A stretch of 64,000 nucleotides of DNA from Branchinecta lynchi (taxonomy: Eukaryota > Arthropoda > Branchiopoda > Anostraca > Branchinectidae). Shown piece after piece: positions 42,002 to 52,420 of the stretch. A program made the translations under genes and the position numbers. Within the stretch, counting starts at the first letter, position 1; each line of letters begins with the position of its first letter. The notes beneath the pieces are model-generated. The model was not told the DNA's origin. It saw only the letters and a list, made by a program, of their open reading frames with translations, and ran no database searches. Where the stretch lies: contig JAKZAP010000012.1 in assembly GCA_023053575.1 (NCBI GenBank), positions 22,618,780-22,682,779 of the forward strand. The letters run 5' to 3'.

Positions 42002-42079
42002 CGGTTATTTTTTACCGAATGGCCAGCAGCATCAGGGGGGGGCGTCCCCCCTCCCCCCCAGTTGTGACGCCCCTGGTCT

Positions 42080-42720
42080 TCATATCGTAGATCAAAAGAT
42101 ACCTGTTTTTATTTTCTATCCAACATCGTTTTCCGATTTTCAAAACATTTGAGCACTCCCAAGATACATAGAGTTTTGTCAAAGCCACTTCATTCCCACT
42201 GGGTTTACTCTAACCTTTTCCATAAAGCTGTCACTCAGGTAGCATGGGCGAGGCGAGCTTTTAAATCTGTTTATTCAAGAAAATATTTCCTTTAGATGTT
42301 TGTATTTTATTGAGTGATTTTTTGTCAACTAGCCTATGTTAAAAATTGAAATAAAAAATCACTAAAGTCTAAGTGAATACAATAAAAGGTAAACAATCAA
42401 AAGGAACTACATAAAGGGATGAAATTGAAAAGCTTGCATCCTCCACTATACCTAGCAGCGCTCTACCTGGGAACGATAGAGTGACCTAGAGGCCACAACC
42501 TGGAAAATGATAGATAGAGTATCATAGCGGTGATTTTCTGGAAAAGGATATAGTAAACCCAAGTTGCTTCCACAAACTCTGTTTATCTTGGGAGTGCTCT
42601 AATATTTTAAAACTGGAAAACGAGGGTGGATAGAAGGGAGGACAGCCATGTTTAGGTATGTAAGCAGTCTCAGTTCAAAGAAATATCACGGTGTTACCAT
42701 GCCCATGCTCCAACGTCAGG
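42080..42720. repeat. Repeat L, palindromic unit flanked by inverted blocks
   Basis: 42080-42215 holds the L block in reverse, 42190-42560 the palindromic unit (CACTTCATTCCCACTGGGTT against AGTAAACCCAAGTTGC), and 42560-42720 the L block forward. Together they make one long imperfect foldback of about 640 bp. Confidence 0.6.
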
Positions 42721-43426
42721 GCATGATCTAGAATTAAAGGTTATTTTTCTGTGTTTTAGAGACTGTTTAGAGACCATAGGCTAGTTTAGTGTTACTGTAT
42801 ATTAGATTTCCTTAACAGCTTGGAGTAGATAAGGACTATGATTCCTGTTGACATACTGTCAACATATGACATTTGTAGGCTAATGCCCGTCTTATCATAT
42901 TTCGATGAAAGAGACTGTCATATTTGGATAGCTTGTCCTTTCACCTATTCTTATAGAGAGATTGCACCTTATCAAAAGAAAATGGATATTTTTACACCAT
43001 CATAAAAGGATCACAGCGAAGTAATTTAAAATCGGGAGGTGCAGGAATTCTAAATCAGATACTAAATTATTGGCGTTTGGTCATCATTCTGAGCTGGTCG
43101 TCATTCTTGCTGGAAATGTTAGTCAAACTGTTTCCTGTTGGTGTAATCACACTTTTGCAAAAGAGTTTCCTTTCAAATGATAGCTTGAATGCGTCAGAGC
43201 TTGGACACAAAAACAGAGTCTTGCATCCAATTGCTCTGTTATGCCTTGTCATTCAAAACCATACAATAGGAAACAAGATTCGTTTTTGTAGTGAAAGTTT
43301 GAAGCCTTCAGGTTTCTAATGAAACTTTTCTACAAAGCTGTTATTATGCAATTAAGAAGAAGTAAGCGAAATGTTTCTAGTTATTTCCAGGCTAAGAATA
43401 GTTGTCAAATATGAAGCTGAAAATCC
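42721..43426. other. Unassigned intergenic DNA
   Basis: AT-rich, with no recognised gene or repeat ends. Confidence 0.35.
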
Positions 43427-43436
43427 TATACTCCAC

Positions 43437-43615
43437 TAAATATCCTTTGAGCCCAAGCTGACTTTGAAACATATATTCAAATTATGTATACAACGGATAC
43501 GTCAGCTACGATTGTTTTCTGGGCTGTGAAAGTTACTTACTTCGCAGATAAATATTCTTTGAGCCCAAGCTGACTTTGAAACATATATTCAAATTATGTA
43601 TACAACGGATACGAT
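43437..43615 (-). mobile_element. Miniature PLE insertion: tail, ORF stub, tail
   Basis: About 179 bp between perfect 10-bp duplications TATACTCCAC (43427-43436 and 43616-43625). Read on the minus strand it is terminal-repeat tail, the first roughly 40 bases of the PLE ORF (TTTATCTGCGAAGTAAGTAA), an abrupt jump, then a second terminal-repeat tail ending in the 34-bp extension. It is a tandem PLE from which nearly all of the body has been deleted. Confidence 0.8.
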
Positions 43616-44017
43616 TATACTCCACAGTGTTAATTTACTCTTTATATACTCCATGCCATTTTCATTGGGTAGGTTGCAATCTGTCTCACATGTTGTTTAA
43701 GATGATATATTACCTCAAGAGCTGTGATTTCTTGTATGAGGTCATTCAAAAACTAGTGGTGCTGGGAGAAGAAGTTACTTCTGGCTTCTGTCTTTGAATG
43801 AAATTTATGGAAAAAACAGAAAAATTGCCATTTTTCTACTCAAGCAGAAGCCTACAGTCAAGGTGCATCTGCTTCTGATGATTAAAACTACTCCTGAGCT
43901 TCTTTTTTTAATTTCTAATTTTCTCACTTTTTTCAGCTCCATGAATTTTGGACATTGGACAGCCTTAATGATCCAGTGGTGCAAGATTTGACGAAAATCT
44001 GACTCAGATACCATCAA

Positions 44018-44080
44018 GAGGAAGCTATGGGTGTCCGTGGCCTTTATTCTTTTATACACACCCATAGCGACAGCTTCCTC
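44018..44080 (+). promoter_or_regulatory. Hairpin over the ASTE1 start codon
   Basis: GAGGAAGCTATGGGTGT (44018-44034), containing the ATG at 44027, pairs with ACACCCAT (44058-44065) and AGCTTCCTC (44072-44080). That gives 8 + 9 base pairs, a six-base bulge and a 23-base loop. In the mRNA this would bury the initiation codon. The function is inference. Confidence 0.5.
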
Positions 44081-44851
44081 GTGACATATGATATCCATTC
44101 AACGCAAGTTATTGTTGATGCCAATAACCTGATGCATTATCTTTACAACTCATGCAGTGGTTTAAATGCAGCCTTTGGTGGGAACTATGATACAATCTTC
44201 GCACATTTTCATGCATTTTGTGGCCTTCTTAAATCTTGTAATGTTGATCCCATCATGGTCTTTGATGGAGGCTTGGATATGGATGATAGAAAGAAGGTCA
44301 CCCGCCACAAGAGAATGGCATATAAGCTCAGAGCATCTCTGGCCTGCACACCTGAAAAACAAGGCAGGCTGGAGATATTTCCCCTCCTTTGTCGGCATCT
44401 GTTCTTGAAGGCTTGTATGATCCATGGCTTCACTGTAATCCAATGTGACTATGAGGCTGATGACGAAGTGGCTTCCCTAGCCAGGTCACTTGACTGCCCT
44501 GTTATCAGCAATGACTCGGACTTTGTTATATTTGGAGTTAAGTTCATCCCATTGCAAACTCTTAGCTTTGCCAGCTCAATAATCATACAAGATGGGAAGG
44601 AGGTGCATGCTCTCAGCTGCAAAATGTTTCTGGTTGAAAGCTTTCTGAAGAAGTTTGGGAATTTGCCACGGACGCATCTACCACTTCTTGGTGTTTTGCT
44701 TGGAAATGATTATGTGACGCCTGAGACCTTTCAGTCTTTGCTGTCCAGCATCTCAATCCCTAAGGACAATAGGATGAGTGACATCCATAGAAGACTGAAG
44801 GCTGTCATCACGTGGCTGCAGCATCAGAAGTTGGGGACTGCTGTAGAGAAG
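44027..44851 (+). CDS. ASTE1: ASTE1 exon 1 (XPG-N and XPG-I domains)
   Basis: 275 codons ending GCTGTAGAGAAG, donor GTATGATC at 44852. Contains all recognised catalytic residues. Confidence 0.92.
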
Positions 44852-47529
44852 GTATGATCAGGACGTGGCAAAGGGGGGGGGGAGGGATTCCCTCGCCAAA
44901 CCTTTTGAGATTCGGTAAAATTATATGGTATTTTTTCGATACCGGAATTATTCGGTAGTTAACAGGATTCGGTAGTTGTACTGGATCCCAAATAGGCGAT
45001 TGTCGGGAATCGGTAATTTAATTGCCCAGACCCGAACTTACGACGAAATTGTACCGAATATCAGTCCAGCCCATTATTATTCGGTATAACAACCGGGATA
45101 TTCGGTATTTAGTTAGACCGAATTGTCCGCTCTTGAATTATTTGTTATAAGTATGCCAGGCTCCCGAATGTCGGTCCTTAAAGATTCGGTATGATAACCG
45201 AATATCAGTGCATAATTAATCGGTAAAGCTTACCCAGAACTCTGGTCCAGTTTCAACGTCATTCCGAAAATCCTGTGAGCGTAGATTTTTGTATTTATTT
45301 ATTTATTTGCGACCCGCTTTTTGCATAACAGCGGAGTATGAGTTAGGATTAATTAGTTTTTAGGATTAGTAAATTAGATGGGGGGTCTTAAAAAGTTATA
45401 CTAAGTCCTTACAAAACATAGAAGAATTTCCGGCAGGATTTTTATCAGAGTCTCGAACTGCAAAGGCGGTCCCAAGGGGTGGGGGCGATGGCTAACCTCC
45501 CAATGCCTCAGAAAATCATACTCTGATTCGTATGCTTTGCGCCTGTCAGAATATCAGTCGCATGTTTAGAGCTTGACAGAATGACATACAGGTAGTTACC
45601 ACGATCATGATGGGTTGTTGCACCAAATCTTTGTCGGGAAAGAGGCCGATTTAGAAATTTCGAAATCTGTACTTTAGCTCAAAAGTTGGTTGGTTAAAAA
45701 AAAAAGATCCTGCAGGACAAGGTTAGAATATGAATCGGCTTTGTAAGCATTGTGAAAATTTCGTCGAGTAAGGCACTGGTTCGAGACAAACGGACACACC
45801 AGTAACTCATGTAGCCCTTACTTTTATTTTTGGAACCCAAAAAGACGCTCTGATCATACATTTTTCCGAAAATGTTGCTTGCGGTGCCTACGTAGTAGAC
45901 TGTTTTGTGGAAGGGCGCATCGTCGGATTTGGAGGAAAAAAAGTGAAATTTCGCCTGACGTACTCACCTTAGTATCGCCTTGGCTAGCTTAAAGTAGCTA
46001 GAAGCTGCTGATGTGGCTTTGTTAGCTCCGGTGTTATGTTTCTGGAAATACTTGTGTCTTCGGATTTGTTCCACATTAAAAGCTAAAATTTGAGTGTAAG
46101 AACTTGCAGGAAAAAGCGAATTTGGGCTCGACCCAGCACTTTTATATACATATCACGCCACCTAGTGTATACGCCGAGTACCATCAGTTCCATCATACAT
46201 GAATTGTTTTTATTTTAGATCCTCGAAACTGTCAAGCCACAATCTAGACCTGAGGTCAAGCAGATTATTGAGAAGAACCTTCAGGTCTACACGGAAGAAC
46301 CAAAATTACTACTGAGCATCCTAAATAACTCAGAAAACGACATACCAGCGTACAGTTTTGAAAAGAATAAATTGCCAAAGTGGTTCCTGGAGAAGTATCG
46401 TCATAATGAATTCCCTGCATGGGTTTTGGAAGTAGTATGCTGCCATAGAGTTCCGCTCCTGCCTCAAGTTGAAGCTACTGATTTGAACTACAGTGTCTTT
46501 GTTGCTTTGGATATTCTGCGTGGGATAGTTGCTGTATTACTGAGTGACGACTACCCAAAGATAGACTGGCGGGAAAGGGATGGAGCGGGAACCATTGAGG
46601 TTGAGTTTGCAACCAGGCTAGGATGGAAAATGAAGAATACTCTGCTGAAGTTCGAACAATGTGACGCTGGAAGTCTTTCATCTTTGAGTAACCTGCCTGT
46701 TGTAACTTCAGAAGATAGGTGTGATCTTTTCCATGACGTCTTGGGTGCGGGCGTCGAGGAAATTAGTGTTGTTCGACAGTTTCCTCCTGAAATCCAAACC
46801 TTTATTCATTCAGTACTATTTTGGGCGAGAAAAAGCAATTTGAAGACTCAGCATCTCGACTCCATATTACTGATGGTTCTTGCTTACCACTGCATAGGAA
46901 AGAAAATCGGTAAGGTTCGAAGCAAAGAGAAAACCCTGCGACTTTTGACAAATACAAAAAAAGAAAAACAGAATTGGTCGGAATTGTCTGTTGATGAGCT
47001 CTGGAGCGCTGTTAATCGTGAAGACTGCCTGAAGTTCAATGAGATGATTCTTGATCTGTATCAGTTGAACCAGAAAACTGTGGATCCATCGAAGTTCGAG
47101 AAGGAAACTGTGCACATTTTTGGAGAGTTTCAAATGGTGTTTTTCTTTGCCCAGATCTTGAATCGCCTGCTTCTTCTTCCTTACCCAGAATCTGATATGG
47201 ACATTTGCTACAATGGCTTGTTCCTGTACAATGCAGTGAATTATATGGTTTGGGACCAGAAGTGGCGGGAAAATTTGAAAAGGAAGTGCGAGGCTCCCAG
47301 TGTTCTTATGCTGTTGGACAAAGTGTTGACTTCTTTCGACTCGGTGAGATCGAATTTGACTTGTAAACTCGACTTGACAAAAAAGCGAAGAAAGAAAAAG
47401 AAAGAGTTGAAAGAGGGAGTTAAGAGACAAGACAAATCTGGATCGGAGAGCAATGAAAATTCGGCAGAAGACGGAGATAGGATAGATCTTGTTGAAAATA
47501 GATTCGCTGCTTTGTTATTAAACGAGTAG
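44027..47529 (+). CDS. ASTE1: Asteroid homolog 1 (XPG/FEN1-family nuclease)
   Basis: Two exons, 44027-44851 and 46219-47529, join in phase 0 to 711 residues (the human protein is about 680). The XPG N-terminal domain starts at Met1 (MGVRGLYSFIHTHSDSF) and has VIVDANNL, VFDGGLD and RHKRMAYK. The XPG-I region has YEADDEVASLARSLDCPVIS and NDSDFVIFG, and then LLGVLLGNDYVTP occurs. The acidic metal-binding residues expected for this nuclease fold are present (Asp in VDANN and FDGG, the Glu/Asp cluster in EADDE, and DSD). Human ASTE1 has been reported to trim 3' overhangs in end joining. The C terminus is lysine-rich (TKKRRKKKKELKEG), a possible nuclear localisation signal. An acceptor-like TTTTTTCAG at 43928-43936 upstream suggests a non-coding first exon. 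Confidence 0.92.
44900..45235. repeat. ATTCGGTA-word cluster in the ASTE1 intron
   Basis: About a dozen exact or one-off copies of ATTCGGTA or its complement TACCGAAT in roughly 330 bases, irregularly spaced, preceded by a G-run (44869-44880). It has the same construction as MITE-D (G-run followed by a repeated short word) but a different word. No target duplication found. Confidence 0.6.
45236..46218. other. Rest of ASTE1 intron
   Basis: No coding signal. A short dispersed word (GACCCGCTTTTTGCATAACA, then GCGGAGTATG, 45308-45340) recurs at 58155-58182 in an OSGEP intron, so at least one small repeat is present. Confidence 0.4.
46219..47529 (+). CDS. ASTE1: ASTE1 exon 2 (C-terminal region)
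   Basis: Acceptor TTTTATTTTAG ending at 46218; 436 codons and stop TAG. It carries KLPKWFLEKYRHNEFPAWVL, the helical asteroid-specific region and the basic tail. Confidence 0.92.
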   Translation: MLETVKPQSRPEVKQIIEKNLQVYTEEPKLLLSILNNSENDIPAYSFEKNKLPKWFLEKYRHNEFPAWVLEVVCCHRVPLLPQVEATDLNYSVFVALDILRGIVAVLLSDDYPKIDWRERDGAGTIEVEFATRLGWKMKNTLLKFEQCDAGSLSSLSNLPVVTSEDRCDLFHDVLGAGVEEISVVRQFPPEIQTFIHSVLFWARKSNLKTQHLDSILLMVLAYHCIGKKIGKVRSKEKTLRLLTNTKKEKQNWSELSVDELWSAVNREDCLKFNEMILDLYQLNQKTVDPSKFEKETVHIFGEFQMVFFFAQILNRLLLLPYPESDMDICYNGLFLYNAVNYMVWDQKWRENLKRKCEAPSVLMLLDKVLTSFDSVRSNLTCKLDLTKKRRKKKKELKEGVKRQDKSGSESNENSAEDGDRIDLVENRFAALLLNE

Positions 47530-47793
47530 CACTGCAGTTGTGAAGGCCTAGACCCACTGGAGTCGGTCGTAGGCTACTAGTCAGAAGTAAGAATACCTAG
47601 TCGCCGTCCCTTTCTCGACATAGACAAGCATTGTAGCTTACAGCTGGTTCTAATAATAATAATAATATATTCGCAAATTGGATGGCAGGCCGTCAAGCCA
47701 CTACAAAATTCTTAGTGTACACTTCTCCTAATTTGCACAAGGATAAAATGTCACTTGACTAATATTCGTCAACTTCCTTCTTGAATGTCAGTG

Positions 47794-47941
47794 CACTGTA
47801 AAAAGTTTCTCCGAATAAGGATTAAAGTTAACTGCAGTGTTTGCTACTGGGATAAGATTAATCCGAATTGGAGATTATCTTATCTCAGTAAAGATGAGAT
47901 TAATCCCAACAGCAAATCCTGCCAGATTTTGTTTTACAGTG
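47794..47941 (+). repeat. MITE-B copy
   Basis: 148 bp, CACTGTAAAAAGTTTCTCCG to TTTTACAGTG, right flank TA. The left flank TA is mutated to TG. Downstream of ASTE1. Confidence 0.8.
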
Positions 47942-47943
47942 TA

Positions 47944-48125
47944 GGTTTGGGGAGCAGATTACTCTCTCTGGTAAGTTGTTCCAGTGCTGGACCACTCGGT
48001 TGCCGAAAGTCCAGCGGCCCATGTACTTATAAAAGCGTTCCGTCCGCACTTTGTTCTGGTGCCCTCGGAGATGATTATTATTGAACTGCACGACTCTCTG
48101 GGCTAGTACGTTGTCATAAGGCCTT
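47944..48125 (-). pseudogene. LINE 3'-end relic
   Basis: The minus-strand frame reads NNNHLRGHQNKVRTERF and RWTFGNRVVQHWNNLPERVI, the conserved LRGH...R...WN.LP ending of CR1/L2-like LINEs. It is abutted by MITE-B on one side and the 48.1-kb inverted-repeat element on the other. Confidence 0.65.
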
Positions 48126-48612
48126 TTTCCGCGACACAGTTGTGGGCCAAACACTTCTGGGTGTTTGTCGCGGAAACACGATTGTGTGCCAACAGTCGAG
48201 CCACGAGTTGAAACTCGCGGAAACGCCGTTCTTTCTATTTTTTTGGCAGAAATTTCAAATATCTGAAAATAGAAGTAAAATTCATGAAAAATCTCAATAA
48301 ATAGAACTCCAGGCTTATTTCCTCACCATTATGTGCAAAAGGGATCCTCAGTTTTAAGTCTATATGCTTGAAAAAGTAGTTAACTTTATTTTTTAGACAC
48401 TATTTTGCTGCTTTATTTGAATTTCCCGCCAGAATCGAGCAAACAAAATCGACAATCACCTCGCCAGTTCTTTGTCGAATTTGAGCCACAAAGCGAGTCA
48501 CGAAAGTCTTGTTGGTCGCGGAAACACAGTTGTGGGCCGCACAAAACACCGCCGAAACACTCTTTTCGACCCACAAACTGTTTGTGGGAGCACGGAAAAA
48601 CGCCCATAGGCT
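48117..48612. repeat. MITE with ends AAGGCCTTTTTCCGCGAC
   Basis: The left end AAGGCCTTTTTCCGCGAC is inverted at 48590-48612 (GAGCACGGAAAAACGCCC). The word CGGAAACACAGTTGTGGGCC and variants occur several times inside. Flanks share AT; no clear longer duplication. Confidence 0.55.
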
Positions 48613-48659
48613 CCGTTGCAGAATGGGGCATACCGAATTTATGCGGCCTAGATTTGTTA

Positions 48660-49160
48660 TTTGGCAGCCAGACACGGTAGGTGAGGGGGGGGGGGGGGGG
48701 GGCGGGAACCAGAAATTTGCAAACCAAAAATCTCCTAAGTCAAACTTGATGGACGGGAAGACAAGTTGTCAGAGACGCAACGTTTATATTTTCGAGTCGT
48801 GTTCGGCCACAGTAGGGGAGTTGGAGGGAGGTAACTTGGAATGTAGAGAGAGCATATCTAAGTGACATATTTTAGGGTCAAATCTGATCCCACCAAGCAG
48901 GAAGAAGGGCAGGGGGGGGGGGGGGGAGTACCGGAATTCTCCAAACAAAAATGCATGAAACTTGATAGGTGCAGGTAAGAGAAGATGCTTTTGATGATCC
49001 GTTCACAAGTCCGAACCAGATACCAGATTCAGCCGCGTTGTTGGGAGTTGTAGGGAGGTACCGAAAATCGTGTCGCACCCCTATTTAGAGAACTGAGAGG
49101 GCTGAAACTTAAAAGTTAGAACACTCATTTGCCCCAGATGATCGGGGGCGATGTCGGAAA
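48660..49160. repeat. Two diverged G-run-headed units, family M
   Basis: A G-run at 48686-48702 is followed by CAAACTTGATGGACGGGAAG. A second G-run at 48914-48928 is followed by GAAACTTGATAGGTGCAGG. Both resemble the units at 61910-62580, which contain GAAACTTGGTAGGATTG. Confidence 0.5.
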
Positions 49161-49544
49161 TGCTCAGACTCGAGTGAAAACTACAAATCCTATTTCTAGT
49201 TCCGAACCGCATTTTTGGATGGCGGGTATTTTTTTGCTCATCTATACTTTTTGTACCGCCTACTCGTACTCGTAACAAGTGCCATATGAGCTGGTAGCTC
49301 TTGTTCAAACTATAATATTGGAGTCTTGCTGGTGCGTTCCTAGTTTTCGCTGTAACGTTATGCGTTTTTGGTCTACGGGTTCTAAAACCCACATTTGTAC
49401 AGTTTAAAATCGGAAAGAGCAGACAAAATTGGTAGAATTACGTCGAAGCAGTAGGGAGATGTAACGGTCAAATGCTACTTGAAAGATTCTGACGTTCTAA
49501 ACTGCGTGTTACAACCTTCTATCAATACTGTATCCCTTCATACA

Positions 49545-49849
49545 GAGCGTGTTCCATCCTACTTACCGTAGTTACTACGCATGACGTCACGAATTCTGGC
49601 TTTTTGCCGTCAAGGCTGGAACGATTTTTCTATTTTCCAGCAGGATCTCACGCCAGGGGCGAATCCGACCAATCACGTTCCAGAGATGCGTAGTTACTAC
49701 GCTTACCACGCTCCCGAGCATGGTAAGCAAATAGTAACTATTAGTTACTATTCCGACAAGGTTGGAACGGTCAGCGTAGTAACTTTTCGTGAGGATGGAA
49801 CGGAAATAGTAACTAATAGTAACTATTGTTACAAGGGTGGAACACGCTC
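49545..49849. repeat. MITE-C, complete uninterrupted copy
   Basis: 305 bp, GAGCGTGTTCCATCCT to AGGGTGGAACACGCTC, flanked by ACA on both sides. Serves as the empty-site reference for the nested copy at 15668-16232. Confidence 0.85.
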
Positions 49850-50389
49850 ACAGATTCCAACAGCGATTCCAGCGTTTAGTAAATTTTGGTAGTAGTTTGG
49901 AACCAAGATCTTTGTTTGGAACGTCCGCTGTTTGGAACAAGATACTGTTAGTAGCTTGCGTCTCTCTTTTATTGACCAGAGTATTTTTGTTGAAGAACAT
50001 ACTAGGTCGTGAAGGTGGAGAATAATCTCTCGTTGGCAATACACTGATTATCACGCTTGCAGTGATTTCTCCTCTATGCGACTTATCAGGCGCCCGATCA
50101 CTGTAAGCGATAAGCTGTTTCCGCCTGAAGACCGGTTATGCACATTTTGCCAAGATTGTCTTTCAAGGCAAGGGGCATGGAAAGAGGCTAGAAACAGCCG
50201 AAGCCGTGTGCAATTTGCTGTTAGCTTAGTTGTAAAGTGGTCAAGATCTCAGAATATCTCAGCAGAAACACTATGCAAAACCTGGATCCCCTGGTCGAGA
50301 CTGCCGTAGCCAAGTCAGCTTGTGTTTTAGGCATTGCTCAGTTGGGTGTCACAAGCTGCATAGCGCTATCCGTGATACTTACGTCTTAA

Positions 50390-50792
50390 GGCGTATTCTC
50401 GCCGTTCCCCGGGGAATCGAAGGGAACGACGAGAATAGAGGGAGTCACTCCACGCGGACTCCGCGTACAGAAACAGCGAGAACACGGCGAATGCTTCCAA
50501 AATGGATTTTGTTAGAAAAGAAAATATGCAGTTGACGAAATTAGTCTGGATCCACTTCATTTTAGGTTTTGCTTATTCTGAATGTTTTCATTTAACTTTA
50601 CATTGCACCAACACCAGCAAAAATTGATTCCCCTCCGAATCAGAAAGGGAGTCCTTTTTGATGATGGCGATGATAATCGGAGCATTCCCCGTCCGTGGGG
50701 ATTCGCGAGAATACGGAGAGTCAGTCCCTGGGACAAACAAAAACGCGGGGACTCCTCAAGTGGAGTCCTCGGGGAACGGCGAGAATACGCCT
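50390..50792. repeat. MITE-E with TTAA target duplication
   Basis: 403 bp. Ends GGCGTATTCTCGCCGTTCCC and GGGAACGGCGAGAATACGCC (then CT), flanked by TTAA (50386-50389, 50793-50796). Near-perfect terminal repeats of about 27 bp, plus sub-terminal GGGGACTCC / GGAGTCC words. It appears young. TTAA duplication fits piggyBac-like mobilisation, not proven. Confidence 0.8.
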
Positions 50793-50964
50793 TTAATACC
50801 CACCCTTATTCAAAATACAAAAAAAAGGTTTTTATCAGTACAACGTTCGGTGTTGCCACACTGATCCCATTTTTCTAGCTTCTAAAGATCGGAAAAAGCA
50901 ATCTTAGTACTAGTTGAAGTACATGTAGTAGCCTACAATTTTACGCCGACAGTTATATTGTTAA

Positions 50965-51757
50965 CAAGACCAAAGTTTTCGATGGGATCTGTAAAATTTA
51001 ATATTTGACCCATACAGTTGCGTTTTGTAGATATCCGTTCTTCGCGAGACTCTTTGAACTTTTTTACTATAAAGGTTTAGAAACAGATAAATGCCAGTGG
51101 CTCGTCGTCGGGTATGGATTCAGCATGTGCGTTTACCTCTATTCGTCATATTTACTTCGACGAAATTGATCGAAACTTCCTGCCTTACTTCTGCCAAATA
51201 TCCGGTTTCGGCCGGATTCCGGGTGAACTGCTTGTCCGGCAAAAAAAAATCTAAAGCTAAAAACGAATTCATTGTATCTCCTTGCTCCTATATCGTACCT
51301 CTAATCAACTTCAGATAATATTTAAGTTTTAACAAATTATCTGGTTTTGGCCGGATTCCGGGTGAAGTACATGTCCGGGTAGAAAAGTATTGTCATATAT
51401 AGATTCAGAGTGCAAATCTTCTTACCCCAAAATCGAATATTTAAGTAACTTAAAATAAAACTGCCTGTTTACATATTTTCCGGTTTTGGACGGATTCTGG
51501 GCGAACTACTTGTCCGGTTAGAAAATGATTGTCATATACAGATTCATGATGTCTTCGAATATTTATATATGTCGCTGAATCGAATATTTAATCAACTTCA
51601 AATAAAACTTTTAATTTTAACAAATTTTCCGGTTTTAGCCGGATTGAGGACGAACAATTTTCCGGCGAGAAAATAAGCTTGACATATAGATTCACCATGT
51701 CTTCTTACCCCGAGCTAATTTGAAAACCCTCCCCCATCCCTAAATATGCGGCTACAG
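50965..51757 (+). repeat. Satellite-bearing dispersed element J, long version
   Basis: Four tandem monomers of about 137-149 bp, each with CCGGTTTTGGCCGGATTC-like and GAACTACTTGTCCGG-like cores, at about 51199, 51342, 51479 and 51628. Unique left end (AACAAGACCAAAG, TCGATGGGATC) and right end (AAATATGCGGCTACAGG) shared with 24310-25045. The monomer number differs between the copies. Confidence 0.75.
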
Positions 51758-51758
51758 G

Positions 51759-52420
51759 CAGAGGCGTTAATAGCCAAAATGTTTGGGGGGGGGGGCGAGG
51801 CATTTACCGACTGGCTGGTAATTTTTACCGACTAATTTCTGCAGAAAAAAGCGACTGTTTTCAACAATGAAAATGACATTTTTGAAAAAAATCGACTGAT
51901 TTTCCGAAAAATCTACTTATTTTCAGAAAAATCGACTATTTTGACGAAAAATCGACTATTTTGACGAAAAATTGACCAATTTTCTGAAAAAAAATGACTG
52001 TTTTCATAAAAAAAAAATCAACTGTTTTAACAAAAAGTCGGGGCGCTTCGCGCCGGCTCATTTTTTTTTACCGACTGGCGGATGGCTTTGGGCACGTTGT
52101 CACGAATCAGAACCAAATGAATCTGATTAATGACCGAATCTTGAAGTGGACCGACCGAATGCGATAGAACAGATACAGACTTGAGAAAAGTCCGGTGAAC
52201 AAACGAATTCGCTAACGAATGTGACCAAATAAATACACTAATTCCTATATGTAGGGACGTACCGAATGCGGTGAAATCGATTCGGACTGAACAAAAGTGG
52301 ATTAAAAACCAAATTCGATAAAGAATGAGAACCAATAAACATGTTAAATCGCCTAATTTGGAATCGTGGGTACAAAAGATTTTGTTTTGTCCGAATTTTC
52401 CCCCCTCGGGACGCCCTTGG
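51759..52420 (-). repeat. MITE-D copy with an extra internal duplication
   Basis: Left end CAGAGGCGTTAATAGCC directly abuts element J; right end GGGACGCCCTTGG. The body contains repeated GAAAAATCGACTATTTTGAC units. At 52154-52345 a roughly 107-bp segment starting ACCGAATGCG is present twice in tandem, which other copies lack. Confidence 0.65.

Larger units (their letters stand above)
41589..42075 (-). repeat. MITE-D copy interrupted by a mini-PLE
   Basis: Ends CAGAAGCATTACTAGCC and GTGACGCCCCTG. Flanks GTCTTCCC and GTCTTCAT are a decayed 8-bp target duplication, as for hAT elements. The body is a G-run, then many short units of the type GAAAAATCGACTGTTTT. A PLE fragment is inserted at 41837-42001. 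Confidence 0.75.

Noticed and set aside
50965..51757. CRISPR-like array
   Set aside because: Whole 143-bp monomers repeat, without short repeats and unique spacers, and the genome is eukaryotic.
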